Assembly (NCBI GenBank): GCA_029747015.1 | Contig: JAKOGI010000085.1 | Coordinates: 167,501 to 231,500, forward strand | DNA: 64,000 nucleotides | Source: Carnegiea gigantea | Taxonomy: Eukaryota; Streptophyta; Magnoliopsida; Caryophyllales; Cactaceae | Direction of reading: 5' to 3' | Part shown: piece after piece, positions 32,801-44,410 of the stretch | Position numbering within the stretch: the first letter of the stretch is position 1 | Layout of the letters: every line of letters begins with the position of its first letter | Position numbers and translations under genes: made by a program | Notes under the pieces: model-generated | Databases searched by the model: none | The model's input: only the letters and a program-made list of their open reading frames with translations | Told to the model about the DNA's origin: nothing

Positions 32801-33470
32801 GATAGGTTACAAACTTACCCTATCCCCTTTGCCTTTTGGTGCTACTTTGTCTACAGATATGGGGAAGGTTCTTTTTGCCCTAGAACAATATAGAAGGCTA
32901 GTTGGTAGACTTTCATATTTGAACCTTACTAGACCAAATATCACTTATATTGTCTAACAACTAACTCAATTTCTCAACACTCCCAGAAAGCCTCATATGG
33001 ATGATGCCTTTCATGTTTTAAGGTACCTAAAGGAAACGATTAGTAGAGGTTATTTTACCTGTCATCCTCTTCTCTGTACGATTGAGGTTTCTCTAATGCT
33101 GATTGGGCTAAGTGCCTTGATGGTAGAAAATATGTTTCGGGGTATTGTGTGTTTCTTTGAGATTCTCTAGTTTCTTGGAAGGCTAAAGAGCTAAAAACTA
33201 CAGAATCATCTACTGAGTCAGAATATAGAAGCATGTTTGAGGCTACTAGTAACCTAGCTTGGATTGTGGGGCTATTACGTGGTTTTCATATACCTGTTCA
33301 GCTTCCTGTTTCATTAGTGTGTTACAACAAGGCAGCTCAATATATTGCGGCTAACTTGGTTTTCCATAATCGGACCAAGTATCTAGATATAGATTGTAAC
33401 TATGTTCGGGATAATTCAAGAAGGTTTCACGCAGATAGTTTATGTTAGTTCTCATCTTTAGTTTTGCCCG
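29836..33470 (+). pseudogene. Right part of split copia element L0: rest of gag, PR, INT, RT, RNase H
   Basis: Resumes at SYDQTKGQILSIDPL (29842), then a zinc-knuckle remnant (CDHCKLRGH, ~30060) and protease (IVDTGALDH, Asp at 30410). Integrase parts follow: LFHARLGHCSISKLKH, AIRSDND at ~31200, and NGGVERKH, carrying the catalytic Glu, at ~31315. RT shows LHQLDVSNTCLHGYL and LYGLKHASRQWNF, with the active site reading YADP instead of YVDD at ~32610. RNase H shows ESTSTESEYRSM-like text (TTESSTESEYRSM) and the NRTKYLDIDC end. Domain order is copia type (INT before RT). There are many stops and frameshifts; the element is old. Confidence 0.85.
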
Positions 33471-33510
33471 TCGAAGCTTGGACTTGTTGATCCTTCACAT
33501 GTCCTGCTTA

Positions 33511-33725
33511 AACAGGGGTGTGAGGGTTGCTCACATTTTGTTTATTTATTTTTACTTGGTTGCTAGGCTTATTTTTCCACATCATCTTGATTAGTCAAAG
33601 GAATAGGATTGATTTTTTTGAGCCATTAGATTTTTCTAAACATTGTCAGCTATGTAAATATTTGCTTTCTATTTATGAAAATATATAGAATGTTTCCTCA
33701 CTCTCTTTCTCTCTCTAAACCCATG
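33511..33725 (+). repeat. L0 polypurine tract and probable 3' LTR
   Basis: AACAGGGGTG (33511-33520) directly precedes 'tgagggttgc', a plausible LTR start shortly after the end of RNase H. The right end is placed near 'ctctctaaaccca' at about 33723 by resemblance to short copia LTR ends. The partner LTR is outside the window, so the end is uncertain. Confidence 0.5.
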
Positions 33726-35663
33726 TTTCCATAGGGATGAACTAAGCACATGATAACCAACAGTTGATTTTGAAACTCATTCTCAGACTTGATATCATCC
33801 ACCTCTAATTCATGCATACATTTCATTACATCTTTTAGGTTTTAAATAACTCTATTTCTATCCAGAGTTTCTCATTTTTGAAAGATCAAAATCACCTCAA
33901 AATGGATTGATGGATTAGCTTAGAATGATTTTCGATGCACGATGTTCCACCAATTTGCTCCCCTTTAGATAACACAGTTTCAACAATAACAATGGAAGTA
34001 TTAGAGGCACCCCTAATCTCTCTCAAAATCAAAGATGTAACATGCCTTGTTCAATTAAGCATTGTTAGATTAGCTTGTTTATTAGAGGATGTAGGTGGAG
34101 CCAATGTCAGTGTTCGGATAGCTACTCTACTATGTGTCTTGATCGAAATATAAGGACTTACCTTAATGCGGAAACATTACTCGAGTCTTGCCTGTTGAGT
34201 GTTGCCCACGAATATGGTGGCTACTAGAGTCACTAGTGACGTTCACACTCCAAACCCAAATCTTTATGATGGCTAGATTTAGTGTGAGGGATAGGGCAGA
34301 AAGAGTACAGATCTAGAAATGTTAGCTTCTTAACCGTGTCCCATTCCTTATCTCTTTGTCCCCTTTTATAATAGCACATAGGTTGTAACAGAAATAGGTG
34401 ATTAATATGGCTAATTAATACTGAATTAGCCGCGTTGTAACTGCTATATTAATGGGAGATTATGGTGCCATAATGTGATCATTATTCTTTGATCAACAGC
34501 TCCCCCTCGGTCACATAGATTACAAATCCCACGTCTCTTTGCCAGCAAATCTCCTAACACTTCATACTAGGAATGGAGTGTATGACCAAAAACAAACAAC
34601 TAGTGTTATATTAAGTCACCATCTAACTGACATAACACTTTTACAAAATATCCCCAAATCATTCAAAACATCACTAATAGCATACATTGTCCCTTTATAC
34701 TTGATATATCAATTAATTATATACCGAATATAATCGCCCGGGCTTGATATGGTGATAGAAAAATGATTATTTCTTAGACAGTTAAAAATAATCCATCTGA
34801 CCTTATCTGCTTTTTTAATGTGTTCAACTGAACCGTATACATCTTAGCACTTGGAAAAACACAATAAAAAAGCATCATAATGCTTTGACTTCATATTACA
34901 ACTCCAAGTCAAAGAGTACTGCCAATTGAGGGTCATACAGTGATAAGAAAAGGGAACTCGCTTGTCCCTTATCAAATAGGTCGGCATTTAGCACACACAG
35001 TATGACAGTGTGTGACGGCGTAACTGCTACTAATTAGGCATGTTGCTCTTCTATGCCATACGAATTGTAAGTCCGGCTCTTACCTAAAAAATCAACCTGA
35101 GCCACTAGATCAACATGCTTAATGTTAATCTTGACACTCAAGATTCGGCTATAAGGCTTCAATAGGTATAGGTGTGGGTATGGCTAAACCCACCCCGAAT
35201 ATGCCCCACGCCCATCCCTAGTTTGATGAGAAGAAGTAGAAGAAAACCATATAGAACAATTGTAGAAACTAAGAAAATAAAAAAGATTGAAATTGAAAAA
35301 CAATTATTAAAAATGGGGAAAAAACAAGGACGAAGGGCAACCCAGAAGGCTTGGTAAGTGATTCTCTAGAAACTTATCACCGTCTATTCACTAAAAAACA
35401 GCTACCACTGCTATGCTAGAGGACAGCATGAAAATCCCCCATTGGTCACCGAAGAAATTAGATGACGGGCTATTGAAACAACAGCGACAACGACGAAGAG
35501 AAAGAAAGTTTCAACGAAGATTGAGAAAATGCAATTTTACCTACTGTTGGCTAATTCGAAAAATAAAACATCATTCAAGGCTAGGACATTTGCAACACTA
35601 CCATTACTATCGTGAAGCATGAAGCATACACCCAATAATCCCTTGTCAAACCGGAAGTAGTTT
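33726..35663. other. Unassigned sequence between two copia elements
   Basis: A/T-rich. I see no gene, LTR pair or inverted terminal repeat. The small open frames at 33935, 34539, 35172 and 35413 have no recognisable motif and biased composition. It may contain old transposon debris ('gggtgtgggtatggctaaaccca' near 35170 resembles low-complexity hAT-MITE text). Confidence 0.5.
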
Positions 35664-35890
35664 TAAAAAAATCATAGAAAGAGGAGGAATTGTTTTTTGT
35701 GTATTTCACTAAGCACAATTACATTGTGTTAATATACAAAAGCCTTGCCCTCAAAAATCTAGCCGAGCCCTTCTAATTCTTGCTAAGCAAGTCTCCTAAA
35801 CATTAGTTAGGAAAGAATTAGGAAAGCAATAATATACAATATTTGCAATATTTTACAATATTTGCAATATTTGCTAATTATTTCATAATA
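35664..35890 (-). repeat. 3' LTR of minus-strand copia element
   Basis: About 95% identical by eye to 40466-40691. It contains nearly repeated units around 'caatatttgcaatattt' (35838-35875). In sense orientation it begins TATTATGAAAT, so the usual TG start is mutated in both copies. The adjacent CTCCAACTTGAGGGGAG (sense) is the polypurine tract at 35891-35907. Confidence 0.9.
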
Positions 35891-38800
35891 CTCCCCTCAA
35901 GTTGGAGCATGAGGATTAATGATGCCTAACTTGCTCAAAAGAAGATGAAACTGTTTGCTTCCCAGAGCCTTGGTGAAGATGTCTGCCAATTGATGCCTAG
36001 AAGGAACGTAACCAATACTTAACTCACCGGTGACAAGACGTTCCCGAATAAAATGACAATCAATTTCAATATGCTTAGTCCTCTCATGGAAAACAGGATT
36101 TTTAGCAATATGTAAGGCAGCCTGATTATCACAAAATAGTTGAATGGGGGACTTTAAGAATACTCCCAACGATGCAAGTAGAGATTTTAACCAAATCAAA
36201 TCACTAGTCACCATAGCCATGACTCTATATTCAGCTTCAGCGGATGATCAAGACACTGTAGCTTGTTTCTTTGTTTTCCATAAAATAGGGGACTCTCCAA
36301 GAGTCACGAAGTACCCAGTGAGAGAACATCTGGTGAGCGAATAAGCTCCCCAATCTGCATCACAATAAGCATATAACTCTAGATCACAATCGCTTTTCAG
36401 AAAAATCCCTTATCCTGGATTGCCTTTTAAGTACTTCACAACACGTCGTGCTGCTTCCCAATGTTCTTCCTTAGGCTCCTGCATAAACTGTGACAGAATA
36501 TGTACTAAATAGCACAGTTCAGGATAAGTCAGAGTGAGATAGATCAACCGTCCTATTAAACGCCGATATTGGGTTAGATCATGATACGACTTGCCCGTGG
36601 CTAAAGCAAGCTTGTGATTTATCTCAAGCGGAAAATCGTCCGGCTTTGTGCCAAGCAAACCACATTCATCTATGATCTCTAGAGCGTACTTCCTTTGACT
36701 CATAAATAGTCCTGTAGAGTTTCGGGCAACCTCAATACCAAGAAAGTATTTTAGAGATCCTAAGTCCTTAATATGAAAACAGCTGTTGAGATAAGTCTTG
36801 AATTGAGTATAGGTAGCAGCATCATTCCCTGTAAGAACTAGATCATTAACATAGACTAGCAATGCCATATATTTATCTCCCTTGTTATAGGTAAAAAGAG
36901 AATAGTCAGCATAAGATCTCACAAATCCATAATCAAGAAGCTTAGAAGATAATTTAGCAAACTATTGTCATGGTGCTTGCTTCAATCCGTATAGAGATTT
37001 TCATAGTTAACACACTTTGGTAGACTTATGTGTGTGAAACCCAGGAGGCAAATTCATATAAACTTCCTCTTCTAGATCACCATGCAGGAATGCGTTGTGG
37101 ACATTCATCTGATGCAGCTCCCAGCCCTTTGCAATAGTAACTGATAGGAAGCACCGCACACTGGTCATTTTTGCTACCGATGTGAAAGTTCCATGGTAGT
37201 CAAAACCTTCAACCTGTTCATCTCCTCAAATGACCAGTCATGCTGTATAACGTTTAAGACTTCCGTCTGAGTTATATTTCACTTTGTAGACCCACTTGCA
37301 GTTGATAGCTTTCTTTCTTGGTGGAAGATCCTCAATACTCTAGGTGTTGTTGAGTTCTAGGGCTGCAATCTCCTTTGCCATGGCTTCTAGCCACTTAATA
37401 TCTTTAACTGCCTCATGAAAAAACTTGGGTTCCGTAATCTTGGCAATGTTAATCAAATAACATCTATGCGCTTTAGAGAATTTATCACACGTCATATAGT
37501 TAGTTATGGGATAAGGCTTACCTGGCGAGACCCGTTGTTGTGGAAGTGCCCAAGAAGGGGGTTTCTTGTGATGAGCATTGTAACACACATAGTCTTGAAG
37601 ATGGCCCATAACTTTTCTGTCTCGTTTTGGTCTCTTCGTTTCAGCAGGCCCAATTTTCGAGCTGCTCCTCCTATCGTCTGGCACTGAATTGCAGATGGGC
37701 CCCTTGTCTGGCCTAGAGGCCTGTGCTATGTCTATAGCAGTAGAAGAGCTCCCCTTTACTACTGTACCTTCGGTGCCCCCGGGCCCATTTGCTGGCCCTT
37801 TTCCATGCGTGGCCCTTTTGTCAAACACGGGTACTGTTGCTGGGCTGCTTCCAAAGATTGCTTCGCAGGCCCAGTTGGCGTCCCACCAGGCGACCCACTG
37901 AGCGTGGCACTTGGGTCTACTCCTAGCCCAGTCCGAGTCACGGGATTAGGTTCATGCCTCTTATGACTTTGTGACCCAATTCGGATTTCTTCAAGATCAT
38001 CTTCCATACCAAACAAATTTGAGACCTCTAAGTTCATGTTTTCCTCTTCTTTTTATGTAGCAAATGAAATATTGATTCCTAAAATATTACATCTCGACTC
38101 ACAAAAACATCTCCTATTTCGACATCGTACACCATGCACCCTTTCTTACTATAAGGATATCTAATGAATATGCAGTTTCTTCCTCGACGGGCAAACCTGT
38201 TCTTTTTTCTTTGATAGTTGTGAACATAACATAGACACCCAAAAGCTTTTACATGTTCATGACATGGTTTTGTCCCAAATAAAATCTCATATGAAGTCTT
38301 GCCCTTTAAAATAGATGAAGGAGTCCTATTTATTAAGTAGGCAGCCGCAAGCACACAAGCTCCCCAAAATTCAATAGGTAGGCTAGCTTGAAATCGTAGG
38401 GCTCTAGCAACATTCAGGATGTGTCTATGTTTTCTTTCTACCCTACCATTCTGTTGCGGAGTGTCGACACCACTAGTTTGGTGCAAAATTCCTTTTTCAG
38501 CATAAAATTTTTTCATAGGACCCGATATGAATTCACTTCCATTGTCACTCCTAATTATCTTAACCTTGGCCTCAAATTGGGTATTAACCATGGCACAAAA
38601 ATCCTTCACAAGTTAGGAGGCCTCACTCTTTTCTTTCATTAGATAGACCTAAACACCCCTAGTAGCATCATCTACAATAGTAAGAAAATATTATGCCCCA
38701 CAAAGCGACTTTATATGATATGCACGCCAAATATCACAATGAATTAAATCAAAGCGATTCATAACTTTATTTTCAATAATTGGAAAAGACGCACGAGTTT

Positions 38801-39259
38801 GTTTTGCCCTAAGACACACATCACAACAATCATCCTTACTATCCTGAATATTACTAGTAAAATAAGATAAGACTTGATGCGAGGGATGACCGAGATGACG
38901 ATGCCAAAGCTCAAAAGTTGCAACATTATTAGCCTGAACTCCATCTGTCACTTTACCCTTGTAGAAATATACCCCTTTTTTAGCTCAGCCACTCCAATCA
39001 GGTTCCTTGTAGTAAGGTCCTACATTACACAACGTTTAGGAGTGAATGTCACAGTGCAGTAAATGTCTTCAATCAATTGCGCTATAGATATTAGACTACA
39101 TCTTAGATTAGGTACATATAGCACATCTCGTAGAGTTATCTTGGAATTTAGACAAACCATTCCCCTTTTTGTGGCTAAAGCTTGCGTTCCGTTAGGCAAG
39201 TCAACAGGAATAGATTCAATTTCATAAATATTATGATACAAATCTTTATTTCCTGTCAT
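35891..39259 (-). pseudogene. Copia pol relic: PR, INT, RT, RNase H
   Basis: Pieces in sense order are: protease flank (39259-39020, IPVDLPNGTQALATKRG); pre-integrase domain (38951-38691, LWHRHLGHPSHQVLSYF, CDVCLRAKQTRASFP); integrase core (38609-38079, RSDNGSEF with Asp, NGRVERKHRHILNVAR with Glu); linker; and RT (36922-36410, DYSLFTYNKGDKYMALLVYVNDLVLTG, active site YVND instead of YVDD). RNase H follows (36220-35897, LFCDNQAALHIAKNPVFHER). Stops and frameshifts separate all of them. The first RT block (37330-36930) is strongly damaged. Confidence 0.88.
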
Positions 39260-39286
39260 GTGACATGAAGCTCCACTACCAAGAAG

Positions 39287-40393
39287 CTAAGCATTATTAC
39301 CTGAGAGCTTGCCAAGATTCGACTTTGGAGTCTCAATGAGACTCAAAAGCCTTTGTACGTATTTAGCAGTCAATTCTGTTCTTCTGCCCTTGTGTTCTTC
39401 TTGCGGGCTCTCGGCATAAGGTTGGACTGTATTGACAGTTTCTCTTCCACCTCCACTATGACTGCCGCGACCTCGTCCTGCGTTTCCATGGCCACCTCCT
39501 CTTCTGTTGTGTCCCCATCCTTGACCATCTCCTCCCCCTCTAACGTTATAGTCAAAAGGATAACCGATCAGCTCAGAACATGCACTTTCATTATGTCCAT
39601 ACTTCTCGCAATGTTTACATGTGGGTTTTTCTTGAGAGCTGGAGTATTTCGGTTGATGGGACATTGCAAACGCAGCCATGGATTCCTATTTGGTGTCGCG
39701 CCCAGTCATGATGTGTCGATGGTTCTCCTCCTGTTGCACCATATTAAAAATCTTGTCCAAGGAGGGAAGAGACTCCAAAGTTAAGATTTGGCTTTGCACG
39801 GTCGAGAACGCATCATCATCAAGCCCCATAAGAAACTGATGAGATTTATCCTCTTCCATGAACTTTGCAAGTTCCTCGGTAGCCTCACACTTGCAATTGG
39901 GAATTTTAATGTAGTTCCCAAGTTCATTTCAAAGTCCCACGAGTCTATTGAAAAATTCAACTACTTCTTGTTTTTCTTGCTTACAAGATGCAATTTGAGA
40001 TTTTAGTTGATGTATTTTCGGCACATTCGGCACCGAATACCTCTTGCGAATATTTTCCCACAAAGTCTGGGCAGACTTAACGTAAGCAAAACTTGTGTGG
40101 AGTCTTGGATCGATCATCACATTCATGATCCAAGATGTGATCATTGAATTAACCATTGCCTATGCTTAAGCTTCGGGAGATTTTTTGTCTGTTGGTTCTG
40201 TTATAGTGCCATCAATAAAGCTGAGTTTATTCTTGGCTATCAAGGCCGTATGTATGGTCTGTTCACACAGTTCATAGTTTTTACCGTCGAACTTAATAGC
40301 AGTTATAGTTGCTCCAGGTGAATCTGAAGGATGCAAATAATAGGGGGATTGAATGTCAATGACAAAAGAAGGTTTCTTTCCATCATCTCCCAT
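39287..40393 (-). pseudogene. Copia gag relic with zinc knuckle
   Basis: Begins with a plausible ATG at 40393 (MGDDGKKPSFVIDIQSPYYL, then IKFDGKNYELCEQTIHTAL). A stop follows about 75 codons on. The second piece (40156-39929, SAQTLWENIRKRYSVPN, LKSQIASCKQ) is gag of the UBN2 type. The third piece (39679-39287) has an intact CCHC knuckle (CKHCEKYGHNESAC) and a Gly/Arg-rich stretch. Its end leads into protease. Confidence 0.85.
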
Positions 40394-40453
40394 GGCTGCG
40401 TTCTTCTCTCTTTCTCACAAAAATTTTTTTTTTTTTTTAGGTTTTCAACCTAT

Positions 40454-40465
40454 GCTCTGATACTA
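40454..40465 (-). promoter_or_regulatory. Copia primer-binding site, initiator tRNA-Met type
   Basis: Sense strand TAGTATCAGAGC, one change from the usual TGGTATCAGAGC, directly adjacent to the LTR. Confidence 0.85.
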
Positions 40466-40691
40466 TGAAAAAATCAGAGAAAGAGGAGGAACTGTTTTCT
40501 GTGTATTTCATCAAGCACAATTACATTGTGTTAATATACAAAAGCCTTGCCCTTAAAAACCTAGCCGAGCCCTTCTACTTCTTGCTAAGCAAGTCTCCTA
40601 AATATTAGTTAGGAAAGAATTCGAAAAGCAATAATATACAATATTTGCAATATTTTACAATATTTGCAATATTGCTAATTATTTCATAATA
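40466..40691 (-). repeat. 5' LTR of minus-strand copia element
   Basis: Partner of 35664-35890. Ends at the target duplication 'agttt' (40692-40696). Confidence 0.9.
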
Positions 40692-41098
40692 AGTTTGTAC
40701 CCGCAACAGTTGTTGCAATTGAAAAAGAATGGAAAATCATTATCTCGCAATCAGGAAAATGGCGGCTTAGATGGGCGGAGTTGGGCGATTAGGGACGTAA
40801 AATGTCATCGTTGTTGCAGTTGCTTGTTTTCTCTACGATCAACCAAAGAGACCTAGATTTGTAATAGGGGATTTTATTATTTTGTCTTTTCTTTATAGCT
40901 GTCCCTTGGGGGTTGGACTTGATGGCTCTCTATGATGAGGGGTTCAAGTCCTAAGGATTCGAGGAGGGGCTTGATAGACCCACGTAAGAAGTCCATTTCC
41001 ATAAATTCTTCGTCAAACATTGGTTTCAAGCACCTTACCTTTTCTGTCAAAAAGATAGACAAAAGTGCCCTACCTTCTTTTTGCTTACTAAGCACCCC
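40692..41098. other. Unassigned sequence left of E array
   Basis: About 400 bases between two elements. A small minus-strand frame (41095-40877, using GTG) reads KPMFDEEFMEMDFLRGSIK and contains possible splice-like signals, but I recognise no protein. 'acccc' at 41094-41098 is the left copy of the E array target duplication. Confidence 0.4.
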
Positions 41099-42487
41099 TG
41101 TTGCATGAAAAACAGAGTTTTAATATTTATAAACCCCAAGTGCAAGGTGTATCGTTGAGTACTTGGGGTGTCGTCCGCAGGGAATTGTGTTTCCAACTAC
41201 CAGGGCTAGTTAAAGCGTCTCGAGCTAGGCGAGATCGAAGGGTGAAGGAGTGAGGAGCTAAACTACGCTACAAACACAGAAACAAGCGACTTGGAATTGT
41301 AATTTTACCAATGAGTGAACCAACTAACCAAGACGAGTCCTAACCTACCCAAATTACACTATGAAAAAGAGATGGTCGGTTGCACCATCAAAGACCACCC
41401 AAGCCCTCTCTCAAGGGTCATGAGCTAGTCTAATTCGAGTAACCACCTACTTTCGTGGGGTTAGTCGAATTAGACCACAAAACTAGCAACCCCGGACCTA
41501 GCTCGATTCGGATACTACTTTCGTGTCCCGAATTCGGCCATTCCCTCTCCCACACTAGCAAATTGACCTCACCTCTCAGCATAAGTCAATCGCCAAAAAT
41601 AGGGATGAAAACCCTCTCAGGCATTTCATCGAACACTTGGCGGGCATGAAGGTAAACTCTAGGTTCTAAGCATAGATTGGGTATGGTTAGGCCAAATACA
41701 AGATTAATTAGCCATCAAAAGGCTAATCACAACCCAAGCCAACACAATCTACCCACAAAACATCACAAACACAAGGAAACCTAAACTAACAAATAAGAAC
41801 ATAAACTTGAAGAACAAAAACAAAGACAATGAAGTAAAACGAATCTAAATTACTAAATAACATGAATTAGCAACAGAAACTAAACATATAAACTAAACAA
41901 AGCAAATATAAGAATTAAAATGGCAAAACATAAATAAGAACAACAATGAAAAAAATAGAGAAAAGGAAGAGGGAAACTTATGCTTGAATTGATCGAAGAA
42001 CTTGAAATCCACAAGCTTGAATCCCAAAATACAAACTATAATCCTAATCTAATCCTCCTATTGAGGGTTTTATTGACTAAAACGTAAACTAAAACTACCC
42101 TAAGAAATCGCCTGGAAGAACCCCCGTGCGACCCCCTCGCGAAGATGCCCGAACGAAGCTTAAATAGAAAAACCGAGGCCCGACGAACTGGGGGGGCGGC
42201 ACGACCGTGCCAGGTGGCACGGTCAGGCCATGCCACGTGGCACGGCCACACCGTGCCACATTGCTGGCACGGTGGCCGTCTCCCCCGGTTTTGCCCCACT
42301 TTGCCGTTTTTCGTCGGTTTTCGCTGTTTTGTCCCGTCTTCATCCCTTTTTGCGACGTTTGCTTGATTTGGAGTTATTTCCTACAAAATATAAATAAAAC
42401 AAGGTAAAATCCTATAAAATAAAGTTATTATACGAGCAAAAAGTGGGAGAAAGAGGCGCATAAAATGGGTAAATTTACCGTTCAACA
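41099..42487 (-). repeat. E array LTR 1 (solo-like)
   Basis: 1389 bases, 'tgttgcatga' to 'ccgttcaaca'. Almost identical to the other two. Contains the GGCACGG/CCGTGCC cluster at 42199-42275. Open frames across that cluster are artefacts. Confidence 0.92.
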
Positions 42488-42821
42488 ACCCCCTTATCGG
42501 GGTGAGAATGATGTGGTCTGGTTCGGTTTAGGACTTTTCAATTGGTCGATTAGTTGAAACTTAGAACGAAAATTTCTAATTGCCACCAATTATCCATATA
42601 ACACTCTTTGTCATTCAATTAGTAAAAGGACAAATTGTTTTCATAGGTGTCAATAGTAAAATGTCAATTTTTATAAAGAAAGGCACAATTATTAAATTTT
42701 GGGTTTTCGTTTTTCATTTTTATTATTTTTAAAAATGATCAAACATGAAACCTAGCCTCGAATGCTGAAGTAAACCCTAATATTGAAAAACGCTAATTCC
42801 CCGGCAACGGCGCCAAAAACT
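42488..42821 (-). repeat. Duplicated flank plus leader/PBS between LTR 1 and LTR 2
   Basis: 42488-42750 repeats the flank 48606-48868 with about one difference ('cataggtgtc' versus 'cataagtgtc'). 42751-42821 repeats the leader 47137-47207, including a tRNA-Asp PBS at 42798-42815. The join is abrupt ('aaacatgaaa' then 'cctagcctcg'). Confidence 0.88.
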
Positions 42822-44223
42822 TGTTGCATGAAAAACAGAGTTTTAATATTTATAAACCCCAAGTGCAAGGTGTATCGTTGAGTACTTGGGGTGTCGTCCG
42901 CAGGGAATTGTGTTTCCAACTACCAGGGCTAGCTAAAGCGTCTCGAGCTAGGCGAGATCGAAGGGTGAAGGAGTGAGGAGCTAAACTACGCTACAAACAC
43001 AGAAACAAGCGACTTGGAATTGTGATTTTACCAATGAGTGAACCAACTAACCAAGACGAGTCCTAACCTACCCAAATTACACTATGAACAAGAGATGGTC
43101 GGTTGCACCATCAAAGACCACCCAAGCCCTCTCTCAAGGGTCATGAGCTAGTCTAATTCGAGTAACCACCTACTTTCGTGGGGTTAGTCGAATTAGACCA
43201 CAAAACTAGCAACCCCGGACCTAGCTCAATTCGGATACTACTTTCGTGTCCCGAATTCGGCCATTCCCTCTCCCACACTAGCAAATTGACCTCACCTCTC
43301 AGCATAAGTCAATCGCCCAAAAATATGGATGAAAACCCTCTCAGGCATTTCATCGAACACTTGGCGGGCATGAAGGAAAACTCTAGGTTCTAAGCATAGA
43401 TTGGGTATGGTTAGGCCAAATACAAGATTAATTAGCCATCAAAAGGCTAATCACAACCCAAGCCAACACAATCTACCCACAAAACATCACAAACACAAGG
43501 AAACCTAAACTAACAAATAAGAACATAAACTTGAAGAACAAAAACAAAGACAATGAAGTAAAACGAATCTAAATTACTAAATAACATGAATTAGCAACAA
43601 AAACTAAACATATAAACTAAACAAAGCAAATATAAGAATTAAAATGGCAAAACATAAATAAGAACAACAATGAAAAAAATAGAGAAAAGGAAGAGGGAAA
43701 CTTATGCTTGAATTGATCGAAGAACTTGAAATCCACAAGCTTGAATCCCAAAATACAAACTATAATCCTAATCTAATCCTCCTATTGAGGTTTTTATTGA
43801 CTAAAACGTAAACTAAAACTACCCTAAGAAATCGCCTGGAAGAACCCCCGAGCGACCCCCTCGCGAAGACGCCCGAACGAAGCTTAAATAGAAAACCGAG
43901 GCCCGACGAACTGGGGGGGCGGCACGACCGTGCCAGGTGGCACGGTCAGGCCGTGCCACGGCCGTGCCATGTGGCACGGCCACACCGTGCCACATTGCTG
44001 TGGCACGGTGGCCGTCTCCCCCGGTTTTGCCCCACTTTGCCGTTTTCGCCGGTTTTCGCTGTTTTGTCCCGTCTTCGTCCCTTTTTGCGACGTTTGCTTG
44101 ATTTGGAGTTATTTCCTACAAAACTATAAATAAAACAAGGTAAAATCCTATAAAATAAAGTTATTATACGAGCAAAAAGTGGGAGAAAGATGCGCATAAA
44201 ATGGGTAAATTTACCGTTCAACA
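42822..44223 (-). repeat. E array LTR 2 (3' LTR of the complete copy)
   Basis: 1402 bases. Differs from LTRs 1 and 3 mainly in the GGCACGG cluster (43920-44010), which has one more palindromic unit. Confidence 0.92.
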
Positions 44224-44260
44224 CACCCCCACACCTATCTTTTGCTCGTCCTCGAGCAAA
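44224..44260 (-). promoter_or_regulatory. E polypurine tract and RGGA hairpin
   Basis: Sense: TTTGCTCG-AGGA-CGAGCAAA (44260-44241), a perfect 8-bp stem, followed by AGATAGGTGTGGGGGTG up to the LTR (44240-44224). Compared with L2a the stem has two paired changes (outer C-G to T-A, and T-A to C-G). Confidence 0.8.
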
Positions 44261-44285
44261 ATAAAAGAAAAATTAAATTAAACAA

Positions 44286-44410
44286 CTAACTCACTTTCGT
44301 AGGAATCACGGTTACATTTAGCGTATGCAACAAGCCCTTTAAACCCCTTGGTTACCCCAAGTGGACGAGTAAGGTCTCGTGAGGGTTTGCAGAAGATATA
44401 CCCACAAAAT
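44286..44410 (-). other. Conserved block shared by elements E and F
   Basis: Sense strand aligns with F 20401-20520. The frame reading GFKGLV-x-Y-x-KCNRDSY-x-SEL is open here and extends upstream within 44511-44278. It lies ~26 bases upstream of the hairpin and PPT. Confidence 0.65.

Larger units (their letters stand above)
35664..40691 (-). mobile_element. Short-LTR copia element (Ale/Retrofit-like), decayed
   Basis: LTRs of 227 and 226 bases flank a 4.6-kb interior. A perfect target duplication 'agttt' lies at 35659-35663 and 40692-40696. The PBS is immediately inside the right LTR, the polypurine tract immediately inside the left one, and the order is gag, PR, INT, RT, RNase H on the minus strand. 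Short LTRs and total length ~5 kb fit the Ale/Retrofit lineage, but I have not tested this. The coding frame is broken in many places. Confidence 0.92.

Noticed and set aside
34200..34510. Possible LTR-like segment ('tgttgagtgttgcccacg...gatcaacag')
   Set aside because: No partner copy, PBS, polypurine tract or target duplication in the window.
35831..35880. Short spaced repeats that might suggest a CRISPR-like array
   Set aside because: They are AT-rich repeats ('caatatttgcaatattt') inside a copia LTR and are present in both LTRs; this is a plant sequence.
40877..41095. Small minus-strand frame that could be an exon of a host gene
   Set aside because: No recognised domain, needs a GTG start, and no neighbouring exon is visible.
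42036..42407. Overlapping open frames on both strands rich in WHG, RATWHG and similar words, also at 43930-44224, 48154-48525, 49749-50106, 54504-54997 and 6551-7032
   Set aside because: They are translations of the GGCACGG/CCGTGCC palindromes inside LTRs. The same DNA is open in several frames and both strands, so it is composition and not coding.
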